A DNA stretch of 64,000 nt from Pseudarthrobacter sp. AL07 (GCF_029960665.1 NZ_JASBRB010000001.1:1-64000), one strand, 5' to 3'; numbered from the stretch's first letter, positions 1-8,383 are shown. Translations and numbers: made by a program. The notes: generated from the letters alone by a model not told the origin.

Positions 1-380
1 TCAGGGACCGGACCACGGTGCCCTCGTGAACCTCACTGTTGGAGCGGGTGTCGATGAAGGTCAGGGTGTCTTCTGCCAGTCCTGCTGCGACGATTTCGGC
101 GGAGATCTCGGGCAGCGGGGTGCGTTCGCCTATGACTGCCGGGCCTACGCGGTTTTCGCGCTTCATCCGGCCGAAGTAGGCGTGGGCGTCGGGCTGGCCC
201 TCGAGGAGTTCATCGATGAAGCCCTGCTCGTCATTAGCAGTCAGGTACGGGCCCCACCAGGCGTAGAGGCGCTCGTACCCCACGGTGGAGGAGGGGATGG
301 CGCCCAGAGCCTTACCGCAGGCGCTGCCGCCGCCGTGGGCCGGGTGGACCTGGACGGCCGACCCAGTCGGGGGAAGGCCT
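1..380 (-). pseudogene. MBL-fold/rhodanese protein, C-terminal fragment
   Basis: On the minus strand, one frame from about base 376 to the left edge reads as the middle and C-terminal part of a metallo-beta-lactamase-fold hydrolase with a rhodanese domain (persulfide dioxygenase-like family). Recognisable stretches are VHPAHGGGSACGKAL, IPSSTVGYERLYAWWGPYL, GQPDAHAYFGRMKRENR and the start of a rhodanese domain, TFIDTRSNSEVHEGT. The N-terminal zinc-binding part with its HxHxDH motif is absent. Upstream the frame runs through about 17 unrelated codons into a stop near 430 and offers no start codon. The gene is therefore beheaded and presumably not expressed; its 3' end lies outside the window. 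Its flank is the 3' end of the subtilisin gene, so a rearrangement joined the two. Family assignment is from memory of conserved motifs. Confidence 0.7.
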
Positions 381-673
381 CTCCCGGGTGGCGGCTGCTG
401 GTGGGCACTTCTACCCCGGGTGTCCCGTCAATCCTTGGTTTTCGGAGCGACGTCCGGTGTCGCCCACGACACAGCCGTTGCCCTGCACGTGTTGGTTGAA
501 TCGGCTAAGGGGTGGGCGGGCGTTCTTGATAGGTGCTGCAGCCGCCGGCGGATCCGTTCCCCCGGCTGGTCTCGGTGGTTGGGGGCACTGGTGTCGTAGG
601 AGGTCGGGTGTAGTACCACCGTCCGGGGTTACTTTCGGTGATACGGAGGGGTGGTGCAGTGTTCCGGGGATGC

Positions 674-3037
674 TTAGGGCAGGTAGTATCCGGCGATATC
701 GGCGATGAGGTCGGTAGTGCCGGGGGAGTTGTTCCGAAGGGTGATTTTGCCGTCGGTCCCGACAGGGACGGTGACGGAGTTCGGTATGGTCTGGCCAGCG
801 ACGAAGTTCTCGTTGGACGTGTTTGGGGCGGGGGCGCCGGAGGCGAAGGCGATAATGTGTCCGTAGGTCTGGGGCCGGGCCACGGTGAGGTTGAAGACCA
901 CGGCCGAGACGTTCGCTGGCACCCCTTCGACTCCAGCGGCCTGGAAGGACACGGAGGAAAACGCACCGGCGGGGGTGGTGTTGCGGGTATCCAGGAGCCG
1001 GGCCGGGGTGATGGGGGCGAAGGCTCCCGGAACGGTCGGGGTGCCGGCGATGTAGTAACCGGCGATGTCGGCGATCAGGTCGGTGGTGCCGGGTGAGTTG
1101 TTCAGGAGGGTGATTTTGCCGTCGGCGCTGATGGGGACGGTGACGGAGTTCGGTATGGTCTGGCCGGCGATGAAGTTTTCGCTGGAGGTATTCGGGACGG
1201 GGGTGCCGGAGGCGTAGGCGATGATATGTCCGTAGGACTGGGGCTGGGTCACGGTGAGGTTGAAGACGACAGCCGAGACGTTCGCCGGCACCCCTGCGAC
1301 TCCGGCGGCCTGGAAGGACACGGAAGAGTAGGCGCCGACGGGTGCGGTGTTGCGGGTGTCCAGGAGCCGGGTTGGGGTGATGGGGGAGAAGGCCCCCGGG
1401 GCGGTCGGGGGCCCTTGGAGGTAGTAGCCGGATGTGTCGGCGATGAGATTGAGGGTGCCGGGGGAGTTGTTCGTGAAGCTGACGGTGCCGTTGGCGCCTA
1501 CGGGGGTGATTGCGGAATTGGGGATTGTCTGGCCGGGAACGAAGTTCAGGTTGGAGGTGCCCGGTTGCGCGGTGCCCCCGGAGTAGGCGGTGATGAATCC
1601 CTCGGCAGAAGGGCCTGTGACGGTGATGTTGAGGGCTACGGCTGACACTCCGGTGGCCGGTATGCCGCCGCGTCCGGTGACTTTGACGTTGATCGTCTGG
1701 CCGGGGCCGATGGGTCCGTTGATGCCTCCGGTGCCGTTGCGGCTGTCCAGTGCCCGGTAGGGGTTTCGTGGGACGAAGCCGCCCGCGGCCACTACGGACC
1801 CGTTGGTGTCGGTGGGTCCCGTGTAAAGGAGGCGGTTGGGTGTTCCTGTTCCCGGGTTTGTGATGATTCCTGTGGTCGCGGAGGACGTGATGGTGCTGGA
1901 GACCTGGGCCGGGCTCCAGGCAGGGTGTTGGGCGAGGATCATGGCTGCCGCTCCTGCGGCGTGGGGGGCGGCCATTGATGTGCCGCCGAGGACGGCAGTC
2001 GCGGAGTTTGAGGTGTTCCAGTCCGAGGTGATCTGGACGCCTGGGGCGTAGAGATCCACGCAGGTTCCGAAGTTGGAGAAGGAAGCTTGCCGGTCCGAGA
2101 TGTCGGACGCGGCCACGGTCAATGCGTCGGGCACCCGGGCTGGGGAACCGGTGCATGCGTCTGTGCTTGCATTACCGGCAGCCACGGTAACGGTGATCCC
2201 GTTATTGATGGCTCCCTGCACGGCAGCATCCAGGCCGCTGTCCGAGGGGCCTCCGATGCTGAGGTTGGCTACGGCGGGCTGTCCTGGCTGGTGTTGTTGG
2301 ACCATCCAGTCCAGGCCGGCGATGATGTCTGAGTACCACCCGGTGCCGTCGCAGGCCACCGCCCGGACGGGGACGAGGGTCGCCGATTTGGCCATTCCAT
2401 AGGTGTTCCCTGCCGCGATTCCGGCGACATGCGTGCCGTGGCCGTTGCAGTCCGATGTGCCCTTCCCGTCGTTGATGCCGGTTGATCCCACTCCGACAGC
2501 GTTAAAGCCTGCCTGCACGCGTCCTGCGAAGTCCTGGTGCGTGGCCAAGATCCCGGTATCGATCACGTAGAGGACAACACCGGCCCCGCCCGCGGGCGGA
2601 GAATAGGTGCCCGAGAGCGGCAAGGTGCGCTGGTCGGTACGGTCCAGGCCCCACGGAGCCCCGTCCCCGGTGGCTTCGAGTTTCACCGGTTTGTCCCGCT
2701 CGATCCCGGCCACCCCCGGAACCGCCGATAGTTCGGCCGCCTTCTGCGGCGTGGCCACCACTATGGCGCCCTTGAATGAATGCGAGAACGTAGCCCCCAC
2801 GCGCAGGCCCCGCGTCTGCAGCGAAGCTGTTTGCCGGGCCGCGTCGGCGGTCCTGTCGTAACGAACGATGTAGCGCGCCTCACCCGCCACGGGGTCCGGG
2901 GCTATGGATGTCTGTCCAACGTCGCGCGCAAGGATGCTGGTCTCCGCGGGCCGTGGGGGCGGTGAGGCTTCCGCCGCCCCGATGGGCAGCAGTAAAAGCG
3001 CGGCGGTGGCCGCTGCCAGGCGGTGAAAAAAATGCAT
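674..3037 (-). CDS. Secreted subtilisin-like serine protease (S8) with three C-terminal repeats
   Basis: 787-residue exported protease. Residues 1-24 form a signal peptide and residues about 25-120 resemble an I9-type propeptide. The S8 catalytic domain spans about 145-405, with Asp160 in YVIDTG, His200 in NGHGTHVAG, oxyanion Asn289 in AAGN and Ser354 in [10 protein letters not shown], so the triad is complete. Three tandem repeats of about 122 residues follow (421-542, 543-665, 666-787), each with an LD[ST]RN motif near the start, NITVT/NLTV in the middle and a GYY end; such beta-rich modules occur on secreted actinobacterial proteins and may bind the cell surface or a substrate. The start lies 11 bases after the stop of the membrane protein gene, which itself overlaps a sigma factor gene, so the three probably form one transcript. 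The enzyme is inferred to act outside the cell; its substrate is unknown. Confidence 0.9.
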   Translation of the reverse strand: MHFFHRLAAATAALLLLPIGAAEASPPPRPAETSILARDVGQTSIAPDPVAGEARYIVRYDRTADAARQTASLQTRGLRVGATFSHSFKGAIVVATPQKAAELSAVPGVAGIERDKPVKLEATGDGAPWGLDRTDQRTLPLSGTYSPPAGGAGVVLYVIDTGILATHQDFAGRVQAGFNAVGVGSTGINDGKGTSDCNGHGTHVAGIAAGNTYGMAKSATLVPVRAVACDGTGWYSDIIAGLDWMVQQHQPGQPAVANLSIGGPSDSGLDAAVQGAINNGITVTVAAGNASTDACTGSPARVPDALTVAASDISDRQASFSNFGTCVDLYAPGVQITSDWNTSNSATAVLGGTSMAAPHAAGAAAMILAQHPAWSPAQVSSTITSSATTGIITNPGTGTPNRLLYTGPTDTNGSVVAAGGFVPRNPYRALDSRNGTGGINGPIGPGQTINVKVTGRGGIPATGVSAVALNITVTGPSAEGFITAYSGGTAQPGTSNLNFVPGQTIPNSAITPVGANGTVSFTNNSPGTLNLIADTSGYYLQGPPTAPGAFSPITPTRLLDTRNTAPVGAYSSVSFQAAGVAGVPANVSAVVFNLTVTQPQSYGHIIAYASGTPVPNTSSENFIAGQTIPNSVTVPISADGKITLLNNSPGTTDLIADIAGYYIAGTPTVPGAFAPITPARLLDTRNTTPAGAFSSVSFQAAGVEGVPANVSAVVFNLTVARPQTYGHIIAFASGAPAPNTSNENFVAGQTIPNSVTVPVGTDGKITLRNNSPGTTDLIADIAGYYLP
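677..1777 (-). repeat. Three tandem ~366-base coding repeats in the protease gene
   Basis: The C-terminal repeats correspond to 1412-1777 (first), 1043-1411 (second) and 677-1042 (third). The second and third are clearly closer to each other, in protein and DNA, than either is to the first. This suggests a more recent duplication and a chance of recombinational gain or loss. Confidence 0.8.
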
Positions 3038-3048
3038 GATGTCTGCCC

Positions 3049-3786
3049 TTATTTGTGGTTGCCGGTGGCGGGAGCGGCCGGGAGCGGCTCCGGGATGGTC
3101 GCTCTTTGATGGGGAGGTGTGCTGGTGGTGGGCTGTTCCGGGGGTTGGGCCGGTACCGCTGGCTGGGGCATGAGCGGTGCCGGGGGCTGCCCGGGGGACG
3201 GGGAGCCGTTGAGGCCAGGGTGGGTTTGAGGAACTGGCACCGTTTCGTCCCGTTGCGGGCCAGAGGCTGCCGGCGGCGTTGCGGGCGGTCCGCTGGGTAT
3301 GGCTTTGCCAGGCGGTGTCGGGTGCCCCGGCACGGTGGCGGGTGCTGGGGTGTCAACGGGTGCCGGGGTTCCTGGTGGCCGGTCGCTCGGAGCGGGTGCG
3401 AGGGTCTCCACGAGAGCGGTGACGGCTTTCTGGACGGTGTCGCGAAATTCGGGGTTCACTGCGGCGACAGCCGCGCCGGCTCCCAGCGACAGGGAGAGCG
3501 CTGTGGCGGCGATGACCAACCGGGTGCGCCGTTTCCGGCGGTGGGCTTCGAGGCTCGTCACGTTACCTGTGTCCGCTGCGGGTCCGGTGGCCAGGGTCGC
3601 CAGGAGCGCGGCGAGCTCACCCCGGGGGATCGGTTGCGGTCCGTGAGCGAGGCCGCGGACGTGGATCAGTGCCGGTTTGAGCAGCCCGGTATCGGCGGGG
3701 TGGTTCATTCCGGTTTCGGCCAGCAGGTCCTCGATGATCTGGACGTCATGGAGGTCTCCGGCGCTGCGGAAATCATTGGTCATCAC
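3049..3786 (-). CDS. Single-pass membrane protein, probable anti-sigma factor
   Basis: 245 residues. The N-terminal ~85 residues are presumably cytoplasmic, a basic stretch RRKRRTR precedes one membrane segment at about 90-110, and the outside part begins NPEFRDTVQKAVTALVETLAP and continues as a long proline/alanine/threonine-rich tail. Its start overlaps the end of the sigma factor gene by four bases (ATGA), the usual coupling of a sigma factor with its membrane-bound antagonist. No zinc-binding anti-sigma motif (HxxxCxxC) is visible, so the assignment rests on position and topology. A second ATG one codon downstream is an equally possible start. The protease encoded 11 bases downstream could be a target of the regulon or take part in signalling; this is inference. 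The tail may reach into the cell wall. Confidence 0.6.
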   Translation of the reverse strand: MMTNDFRSAGDLHDVQIIEDLLAETGMNHPADTGLLKPALIHVRGLAHGPQPIPRGELAALLATLATGPAADTGNVTSLEAHRRKRRTRLVIAATALSLSLGAGAAVAAVNPEFRDTVQKAVTALVETLAPAPSDRPPGTPAPVDTPAPATVPGHPTPPGKAIPSGPPATPPAASGPQRDETVPVPQTHPGLNGSPSPGQPPAPLMPQPAVPAQPPEQPTTSTPPHQRATIPEPLPAAPATGNHK

Positions 3787-4331
3787 GATTTACCCTGGCC
3801 TTTCGTTTCCTGCTGTGATTCCTTCAGGCGGGCCAGCGCGCGGCGCTGGAGTTGCTTGATGGCTCCCGGGGATTTGTTCATGATCCTGGCGGTGGACTCG
3901 AGGGACAGTTCAGCAATGACCCGCAGGGCGAGAACCTCCCGGTAGTCTTCGGGCAGGTTTTCCAGCAACGCGTGGCCGCCGGTCACGTTATCGAGCACCT
4001 GGTCTTCAGCTGAGGAGGTGAGCCGGCCATCCCGGGCGGGGTTGTATTCGATGGAGATCGGCGACCGGGCCCGTCGACGGTGGGAATCTACCGCGCGTGC
4101 ATGGGCAATCGTGAAAATGAGGGTCCGCAGTCCTGCAGGCCCGCCGCGAAGGTCACCGAGCCGCGGAAAGAGAGCGAGGAATACGTCCTGGGCCACGCCT
4201 TCGGGATCTTCCACCCCGCGGGTGCGCAAATAAGCACAGACCCCGGGCGAGTACTGCCGGTAGGCGTCGTTGAAGACCGAAGCCGGGTCTGTGTTGACCA
4301 GCCCGGCAGTGTCTGTCACCGATGCCTTCAC
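3783..4331 (-). CDS. ECF-type RNA polymerase sigma factor
   Basis: 182 residues, typical of group IV sigma factors. Region 2 lies at about 15-90 (DAYRQYSPGVCAYLRTRG, EGVAQDVFLALFPRL, LIFTIAHARAVDSHRRR) and region 4 at about 118-172 (LLENLPEDYREVLALRVI, then a helix-turn-helix ESTARIMNKSPGAIKQLQRR). The start codon is GTG, six bases after an excellent ribosome binding site GGAGGT, which decides the start. The stop overlaps the start of the membrane protein gene. It should direct transcription of a small regulon, probably including this cluster. The promoter could not be assigned with certainty. Confidence 0.88.
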   Translation of the reverse strand: MKASVTDTAGLVNTDPASVFNDAYRQYSPGVCAYLRTRGVEDPEGVAQDVFLALFPRLGDLRGGPAGLRTLIFTIAHARAVDSHRRRARSPISIEYNPARDGRLTSSAEDQVLDNVTGGHALLENLPEDYREVLALRVIAELSLESTARIMNKSPGAIKQLQRRALARLKESQQETKGQGKS

Positions 4332-4465
4332 GAATCACCTCCGGCAGCCACTTTAACCGATCAGGCAGGACAGGGTCCGCATCAGTCCTCCATGCCTTCG
4401 CGTGCTGCTACGGCCCGGGAAAACCCCTATTGGCATTTCCCGGGCAGCAGCCGAGCAGGTGATTG

Positions 4466-5140
4466 CTACGGGCGACCCGCGGGAGCGGGCTTATGCGCGG
4501 TGCCAGTAGCAGCCTGCTGCGGTGCTGCCGGCACTTCTGCCTGGGCCGGCAGCTGGGGGGCTGCCGGTACGACGGCCTGGGCGGGCAGCTGGGGTGCGGC
4601 CGGGACGTGTGCGGCCGCGCTGGCGGGGATGTGGGCGGTGGCTGCTGCGGGCCCGGTTTCGGCCGGGCGGTGGCTTGCGGACTCTCCCGGCGAGGCTACC
4701 GTGGCGCAATAGGTGGTGATATTCGTTTCGCCAGCAGAGGCTACAGTCATGGACTTGTAGGCGATGGAGGACGTGTCGAGTCCGCCGTTGGTGAAGGACT
4801 GGCAGAGCCCGTAGGCTGCCGGTCCCGTCGCGTCCGGGCCCACAGGTGCGGCCAACGGGTTTTCCGTGGCAGTTGCCTCCACTGTCTCATCCACCGTTGC
4901 TATAGCTGTTGCTTCGGTGGTAGCCGCGGCTTCAGTGGCGGCCAGGACTGTTGCCTGGGTGGCCAGGGCGGTGGAGGCAGCCGTTGCGGGGGCGCCGAGG
5001 AAGCTGTGGGCGCTTTGCTGCAGGGGTGTGGGCAGGGTTCCCGTGTACGCGGCGGCAGCGGTGCCGCCGACGGCCAGGGTTCCGGCGGCCAGAGCGCCGG
5101 CAGCGATTTTGCTGGTGACCAGCGCGGTGAAGAATGACAT
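4466..5140 (-). CDS. Alanine-rich exported protein of unknown function next to the sigma factor
   Basis: 224 residues with a strong GGAGGT ribosome binding site just before ATG. Residues about 8-32 form an export or membrane segment, followed by GTLPTPLQQSAHSFLGAP, a composition resembling the extracytoplasmic start of the neighbouring membrane protein. The middle (60-100) is low-complexity Ala/Thr/Glu. A compact part around 105-150 contains the only two cysteines (Cys113, Cys145), possibly a disulfide, in GLCQSFTNGGLDTSS and TTYCATVAS. The tail repeats VPAAPQLPAQA and related units and is proline/alanine-rich, like a wall-spanning linker. It lies 134 bases upstream of the sigma factor on the same strand and may belong to the same regulon. 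I recognise no catalytic domain. Confidence 0.65.
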   Translation of the reverse strand: MSFFTALVTSKIAAGALAAGTLAVGGTAAAAYTGTLPTPLQQSAHSFLGAPATAASTALATQATVLAATEAAATTEATAIATVDETVEATATENPLAAPVGPDATGPAAYGLCQSFTNGGLDTSSIAYKSMTVASAGETNITTYCATVASPGESASHRPAETGPAAATAHIPASAAAHVPAAPQLPAQAVVPAAPQLPAQAEVPAAPQQAATGTAHKPAPAGRP

Positions 5141-5460
5141 GAGACCTCCAAGGCCAAGAAAGAGTTAGCCGTGACCGGCTGAGAGCCCCAGCCCTCCAGT
5201 TATGTAATCGATGCAGGGAGCCGAAAAGTTACACCCGCCCCGTAAAGTTTTCGGACCCCCACCTTCTTCGCGTTTGACGGCCCACGGCGTGTTGTTCGGC
5301 CAGCGGCTCGCCGGACCTTGCGCCGGCGGGTGAAACATCTTCGGTGCGAGGGTCCGCAGTCCCGGATCGATGCGTTTGGGCCCGGTTCCCCAGGGCTTGG
5401 CGGAGCTACGCCGACAAGGGATAGGGGCAACGAGGCGGACGTTTGTTCGATATCGGATGA
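5141..5460. other. Intergenic region without a recognisable gene
   Basis: No supported coding frame. It contains the ribosome binding site and presumably the promoter of the alanine-rich protein at its left end. An imperfect inverted repeat at about 5228-5258 (CCGAAAA...TTTTCGG on the minus strand) lies roughly 100 bases upstream of that gene. The right part borders transposon debris. Confidence 0.5.
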
Positions 5461-5978
5461 TCAAGACCGGGCACCGCGGCGTTCGGCGGTGAGATCATCC
5501 CGGAGATCGTTAACTCGGCGTCCAAGGACCTCAACCTGTTTACGCAGTATCCGGTTTTCTTCCGTTGCATGTTCTTTTTCGGCAGCTGTGATCGGTGTAG
5601 CGTCCGGGTCCTTGGCTCTTGTGGCTGTTTCGATTTGCTCGCCTAGGCACACATCTCTGCGAGTTCGCGCCCTGCCGCCCCGGGGGTCGGCTGTCTTTGA
5701 CGGGGGACGTGGGCATCGGCTTGGGTTTGGCGGGCGGCGTCAAGCTGGTGGAGCAGGTTCTCATGGGAGTGGATGAAGTTGCGGCTGAGGTCTGCCACGG
5801 CCGCTATCGCGGTGATGCTGATGAGGGTCCCGTCCAACAGGAATCTGTTGATCGCGGCGGCCGTGGCGGCCTGGTCCGTGTCTCCTGGACCATGCCTGCA
5901 AACGATGGGCGTATCGCAGCGGTCACGGTCGTTCTTTGACGGTGAGGGGCAGTTGCCGGCCGGCGACGCGGGAGGCAC
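5461..5978 (-). pseudogene. DUF6262-like transposon accessory protein, frameshifted remnant
   Basis: Two overlapping minus-strand frames together resemble a TnpC/DUF6262-type protein, which accompanies pairs of tyrosine recombinases in Tn554-like elements. Bases 5978-5643 encode AAINRFLLDGTLISITAIA, ADLSRNFIHSHENLLHQL and DAARQTQAD, the helix-turn-helix part. Bases 5652-5461 encode a coiled coil with EENRILRKQVEVLGRRVNDL. The frame changes near 5645-5652, so the product would be broken there. No companion recombinase genes are present. The fragment starts just beyond the copper ATPase fragment, suggesting that the element inserted into or next to that gene. The family call is from motif memory. 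Confidence 0.5.
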
Positions 5979-5984
5979 GTGAGG

Positions 5985-6116
5985 TCAATGATTTGCCGAT
6001 GACGGGCCACGTCTGTGCCGTAACGGGGGACTGGTCAACGCCGTGCCGTGACCGGGGGCAGGCTGCGGGGCCTGGTGGCCGGTGTGGTCTGCTCCTTGAT
6101 GGTGATGATTTTCCAT
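5985..6116 (-). pseudogene. copA: Copper-translocating P-type ATPase, N-terminal fragment
   Basis: On the minus strand an ATG at 6116, preceded by GGAGAGGG, opens a 43-codon frame starting MENHHHQGADHTGHQAPQP. This is the histidine-rich leader typical of actinobacterial CopA-type ATPases. After about 27 residues the similarity stops and the frame ends at 5985. It follows a copper chaperone fragment on the same strand by about 70 bases, the usual chaperone-ATPase order. Everything from the first membrane helix onward is missing. Confidence 0.55.
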
Positions 6117-6188
6117 TGTTGCCCTCTCCTGGGTGGGATGTCTGCCCTGACGGAGGCAGCGGCGCTGTCCGTCGGGGCGGGCGTTGGA

Positions 6189-6346
6189 CTATCTGCTGGT
6201 GAGGCTGTATTCGGCGGCCGTGACGGCGTCCCGGATTTCAGTTTCGGTATGGGTGCCGGTGACACTGAGCCGGGATGTCCCGCCGGGGACCAGTTCGACG
6301 GTGGCGGCGTTCACTCCGTCGAGGCCGGACACCACCCGCCGCCCCT
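6189..6346 (-). pseudogene. Heavy-metal-associated (CopZ-like) copper chaperone, 5'-truncated
   Basis: The minus strand reads VVSGLDGVNAATVELVPGG, TSRLSVTGTHTETEI and RDAVTAAEYSLTSR-stop. This is the second half of an HMA domain; the phrase VELVPGGTSR is characteristic of actinobacterial copper chaperones. The metal-binding GMTCxxC segment that should precede it is missing, because the sequence upstream of about 6346 belongs to the leader of the NlpC/P60 gene. The fragment cannot bind copper in the normal way and has no proper start. Confidence 0.6.
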
Positions 6347-6367
6347 GACTGGGGTCCGTTATTCAAA

Positions 6368-6398
6368 TGTGACAATTGGGGCAGGTGTCCTGTAGGGT
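6368..6398 (+). promoter_or_regulatory. Possible promoter of the riboswitch-NlpC/P60 transcript
   Basis: TGTGAC (6368-6373) and TAGGGT (6393-6398) are separated by 19 bases and lie some 45 bases upstream of the riboswitch core. TAGGGT fits a GC-rich actinobacterial -10 element; the -35 match is weak. Confidence 0.3.
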
Positions 6399-6443
6399 CG
6401 AACCCGTGCCGGTTTTCTCCGAGTTCGGCACTCCCGAGCTGAT

Positions 6444-6620
6444 TGCCGAACTCTGCCGCTGCCCGGGATCCTTTCGCATATTTCGTCCGGCAGAGACGGG
6501 GAACCCAATTTTTGGCTTGCTTCGGGCAGGCCTTGGGGTGAAGCCGCTGTACTGCCTTCGTGCAGGAACATGCGGCCGGGTGTCTCCCATCCGAATCCGA
6601 CAGCTCACCTCGTAGGCATT
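6444..6620 (+). ncRNA. c-di-AMP riboswitch (ydaO/yuaA type)
   Basis: The leader of the NlpC/P60 gene contains the conserved blocks of the ydaO-yuaA riboswitch in order: GCCGAACTCTGCC, CAGAGACGGGGAACCCAA (from 6491), TTGGGGTGAAGCCGC (about 6533), CCGAATCCGACAGCTCACC (6592-6610) and CTCGTAGGCA (6609-6618). The terminal TGCC/GGCA ends can pair to close P1. In actinobacteria this riboswitch commonly precedes genes for secreted cell-wall hydrolases and resuscitation-promoting factors, which fits this context. High c-di-AMP normally switches such genes off. Coordinates are approximate; the assignment is by eye. Confidence 0.85.
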
Positions 6621-6635
6621 GGGAGAGGTCTCTTC

Positions 6636-7385
6636 ATGTCTACGCTCAAAACCCATGGCCGCCGCCGCGCCGCCATCACCCCCACCAGCCCGCTCACCGG
6701 ATTGACCAAATCGATGGCCGCCAACGCCGGAACTGTCGGACGTCAAGCAGCCGTTATTGCTGCAGCTTCCGGTCTGGTCCTGACTAGCGGCATCGCCGCC
6801 CAGGCGGCAGAAGCACCCCAGCAGCGGGACGCGGAACCGACGTCGAACCTGGAAATCACCAGTCAGGCACCTGCCCAGTTCAGCGCCGATGCCACGGTCA
6901 CGATTTCCTACGAGCGCCCGGAAATCAGCACCACGCCGGCCCCCGTCGTCGAGGCACCTAAACCCGCAGCCGCCCCCGCGGCCGCGCCGGCAGTTTCCGC
7001 CGCGCCGGCGAAAGCAACGATCACCGTAGCCCCTGCTGCTGCGCCAGTGGCTGCTTCGGCCGCGGGAGGGGTGAACGCGGCCATGGTTTCTGCCGCTTAC
7101 GCCCAGATCGGCATGATCCAGGACTGCACCAGGCTGGTTGAACAGGCACTTGGCGCCGCAGGGATTCCCGTCGGCGACCTGGGTCCTATGGATTTCATGA
7201 ACTACGGCACAGTCGTGACGGACCCGCAGCCCGGGGACATGGTGATGCAGCCCGGACACGTGGGTATCTATGTTGGCAACGGACAGGTCCTCAGTTCCGG
7301 GCTGAACGGCAAGAACGAAACTGCCGTCCACCCCCTGACATGGATGACGGCCAAAGGCTCTGTCACCTTCGTCCGCGCGGGCTAA
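6636..7385 (+). CDS. Secreted NlpC/P60-family cell-wall peptidase
   Basis: 249 residues from the ATG at 6636, which has GGGAGAGG at the right distance; an upstream in-frame start at 6570 lies inside the riboswitch and is rejected. The N-terminus MSTLKTHGRRRAAITPTSPL is followed by a signal segment at about 38-57 (QAAVIAAASGLVLTSG) and an Ala/Pro linker to about 145. The C-terminal NlpC/P60-like domain has the probable catalytic Cys164 in IQDCTRLVEQAL and His208 in PGHVGIYVGNG. The usual WGG motif before the cysteine is replaced by QIGMIQDC. The protein should cleave peptidoglycan stem peptides outside the cell. It is controlled by the riboswitch upstream and closed by a strong terminator. It is the only intact gene in a 3-kb stretch of gene fragments. 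Confidence 0.85.
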   Translation: MSTLKTHGRRRAAITPTSPLTGLTKSMAANAGTVGRQAAVIAAASGLVLTSGIAAQAAEAPQQRDAEPTSNLEITSQAPAQFSADATVTISYERPEISTTPAPVVEAPKPAAAPAAAPAVSAAPAKATITVAPAAAPVAASAAGGVNAAMVSAAYAQIGMIQDCTRLVEQALGAAGIPVGDLGPMDFMNYGTVVTDPQPGDMVMQPGHVGIYVGNGQVLSSGLNGKNETAVHPLTWMTAKGSVTFVRAG

Positions 7386-7395
7386 ATAGGAACGT

Positions 7396-7442
7396 GAAGG
7401 CCGGTGATTCGGTGCCTTGGGGGCAGCGCATCACCGGCCTTC
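7396..7442 (+). terminator. Terminator of the NlpC/P60 gene
   Basis: A 13-base perfect stem, GAAGGCCGGTGAT (7396-7408) with ATCACCGGCCTTC (7430-7442), around a 21-base loop, starting 10 bases after the stop codon. Confidence 0.75.
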
Positions 7443-7492
7443 TCCATGCCCGCGCAGGATCGGTCACCCCGCGACAGGCACCAGGATGCCTA

Positions 7493-7800
7493 TCAGCGGA
7501 CGGGTGTGGACGCCGGCATGACCGACGTCCCGGTCGTCTTCTGGCCGGAGAAACGACGCAGCCGCAAGAGGTGCTGACAACCAGGACTGAGCCGGCTGCC
7601 ATCGCGGCTCCTGCGATCATCGGATTAAGCAAACCCAGGGCCACGACCGGGGTGCCGACGGCGTTGTAGAAGAACGCCCAGAGCAGGTTGGTTCGAATCG
7701 TCGCCAGCGTCCGCCGCGAGAGCGCAATGGCGTCCGCGACCTGGCCCAGGTCGCTTCCCATTACCGTCAGAACCGCGGCGGCGACCTCGAAGTACAGCGT
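7493..7800 (-). pseudogene. copA: Copper-translocating P-type ATPase, C-terminal fragment with frameshift
   Basis: The minus strand encodes VMGSDLGQVADAIALSRRTL, then ATIRTNLLWAFFYNAVGTP and LGLLNPMIAGAAMAAGSVLVV. These are the end of the soluble domain and the last two membrane helices of a CopA-type ATPase. Near 7570 a one-base shift moves the conserved ending LLRLRRF into another frame, which then ends at 7493. In the uninterrupted frame the tail is nonsense. The part above about 7760 (LYFEVAAAVLT) may be a scrambled junction or a diverged continuation. No start codon suits a functional protein. With the N-terminal fragment at 5985-6116 it shows that copper-export genes once stood here, but their order is wrong for a single split gene. 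Confidence 0.65.
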
Positions 7801-8183
7801 CCGCCGTATGGGAACTTTACGAACTGGCTCCGGAAACCTCCGCCCGCAAGCTCTTCAGCTCCGCAATGCGGATCGGACGCGATCACATTGTCTCCACCGT
7901 CTGTACGATCGCGTTCGCCTACGCAGGCGCCGCCCTTCCCATCATGATCATTGTGATGCTCTACAGCCGCCCTCTAGGCGAGGCGTTGACCTGCATCGAG
8001 ATGTCCGAGGAAGTGGTCCGGACCTTGGTGGGTTCGGTGGGGCTGGTGCTCGCCATCCCTGTTACGAGCCTCCTCGCCGTCCTGGTGGTCAAAGCAACCG
8101 GCCCCGGCGCTCCTTTCCTTGGACCCGTTCCGCAGACACGAACGGTTCCCGGACGGCCCCAGACCGGGGCCCTGCGTGAGTAG
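7797..8183 (+). pseudogene. YibE/F-like membrane protein, C-terminal fragment
   Basis: The plus strand reads ASAVWELYELAPETSARKLF, SSAMRIGRDHIVSTVCTIAF and AYAGAALPIMIIVMLY, then RPLGEAL and EEVVRTLVGSVGLVLAIPVT before a charged tail and a stop. This matches the last third of YibE/F-family polytopic membrane proteins. An ATG at 7866 lies inside the conserved region, so a protein from it would contain only the last helices. The 5' boundary abuts the copper ATPase fragment on the other strand at about 7797, a rearrangement junction. The bases after it (8184-8383) hold nothing I can assign. Confidence 0.6.
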
Positions 8184-8383
8184 TCTGCTGAAGGTAGCGA
8201 CATCCGGGAATGACAACCTAGCTTCCGCATTCTGTGGGGGTTCGCGGATCGCGTCCGGCTCGAGCAGGCCGCTGGCAATTAGGTTCTGGGTCCCTTTGGA
8301 TGGTCGGAAGCTCCGCGAATGGCTTGTGCAGTACGTGCCCAGTTACGTCGACGTGCCTTTGAGGTGATGGTGATGGAATGGAT

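Noticed and set aside
430..520. A minus-strand GCVVGDTGRRS stretch resembling the GDTG motif of MBL hydrolases
   Set aside because: Only a handful of residues match and the flanks do not, so it cannot be called a displaced piece of the broken gene.
411..2156. A 581-codon open frame on the minus strand
   Set aside because: It runs in another frame of the subtilisin gene on the same strand, is extremely Arg/Pro/His-rich and mirrors the three repeats, so it is a GC-rich shadow.
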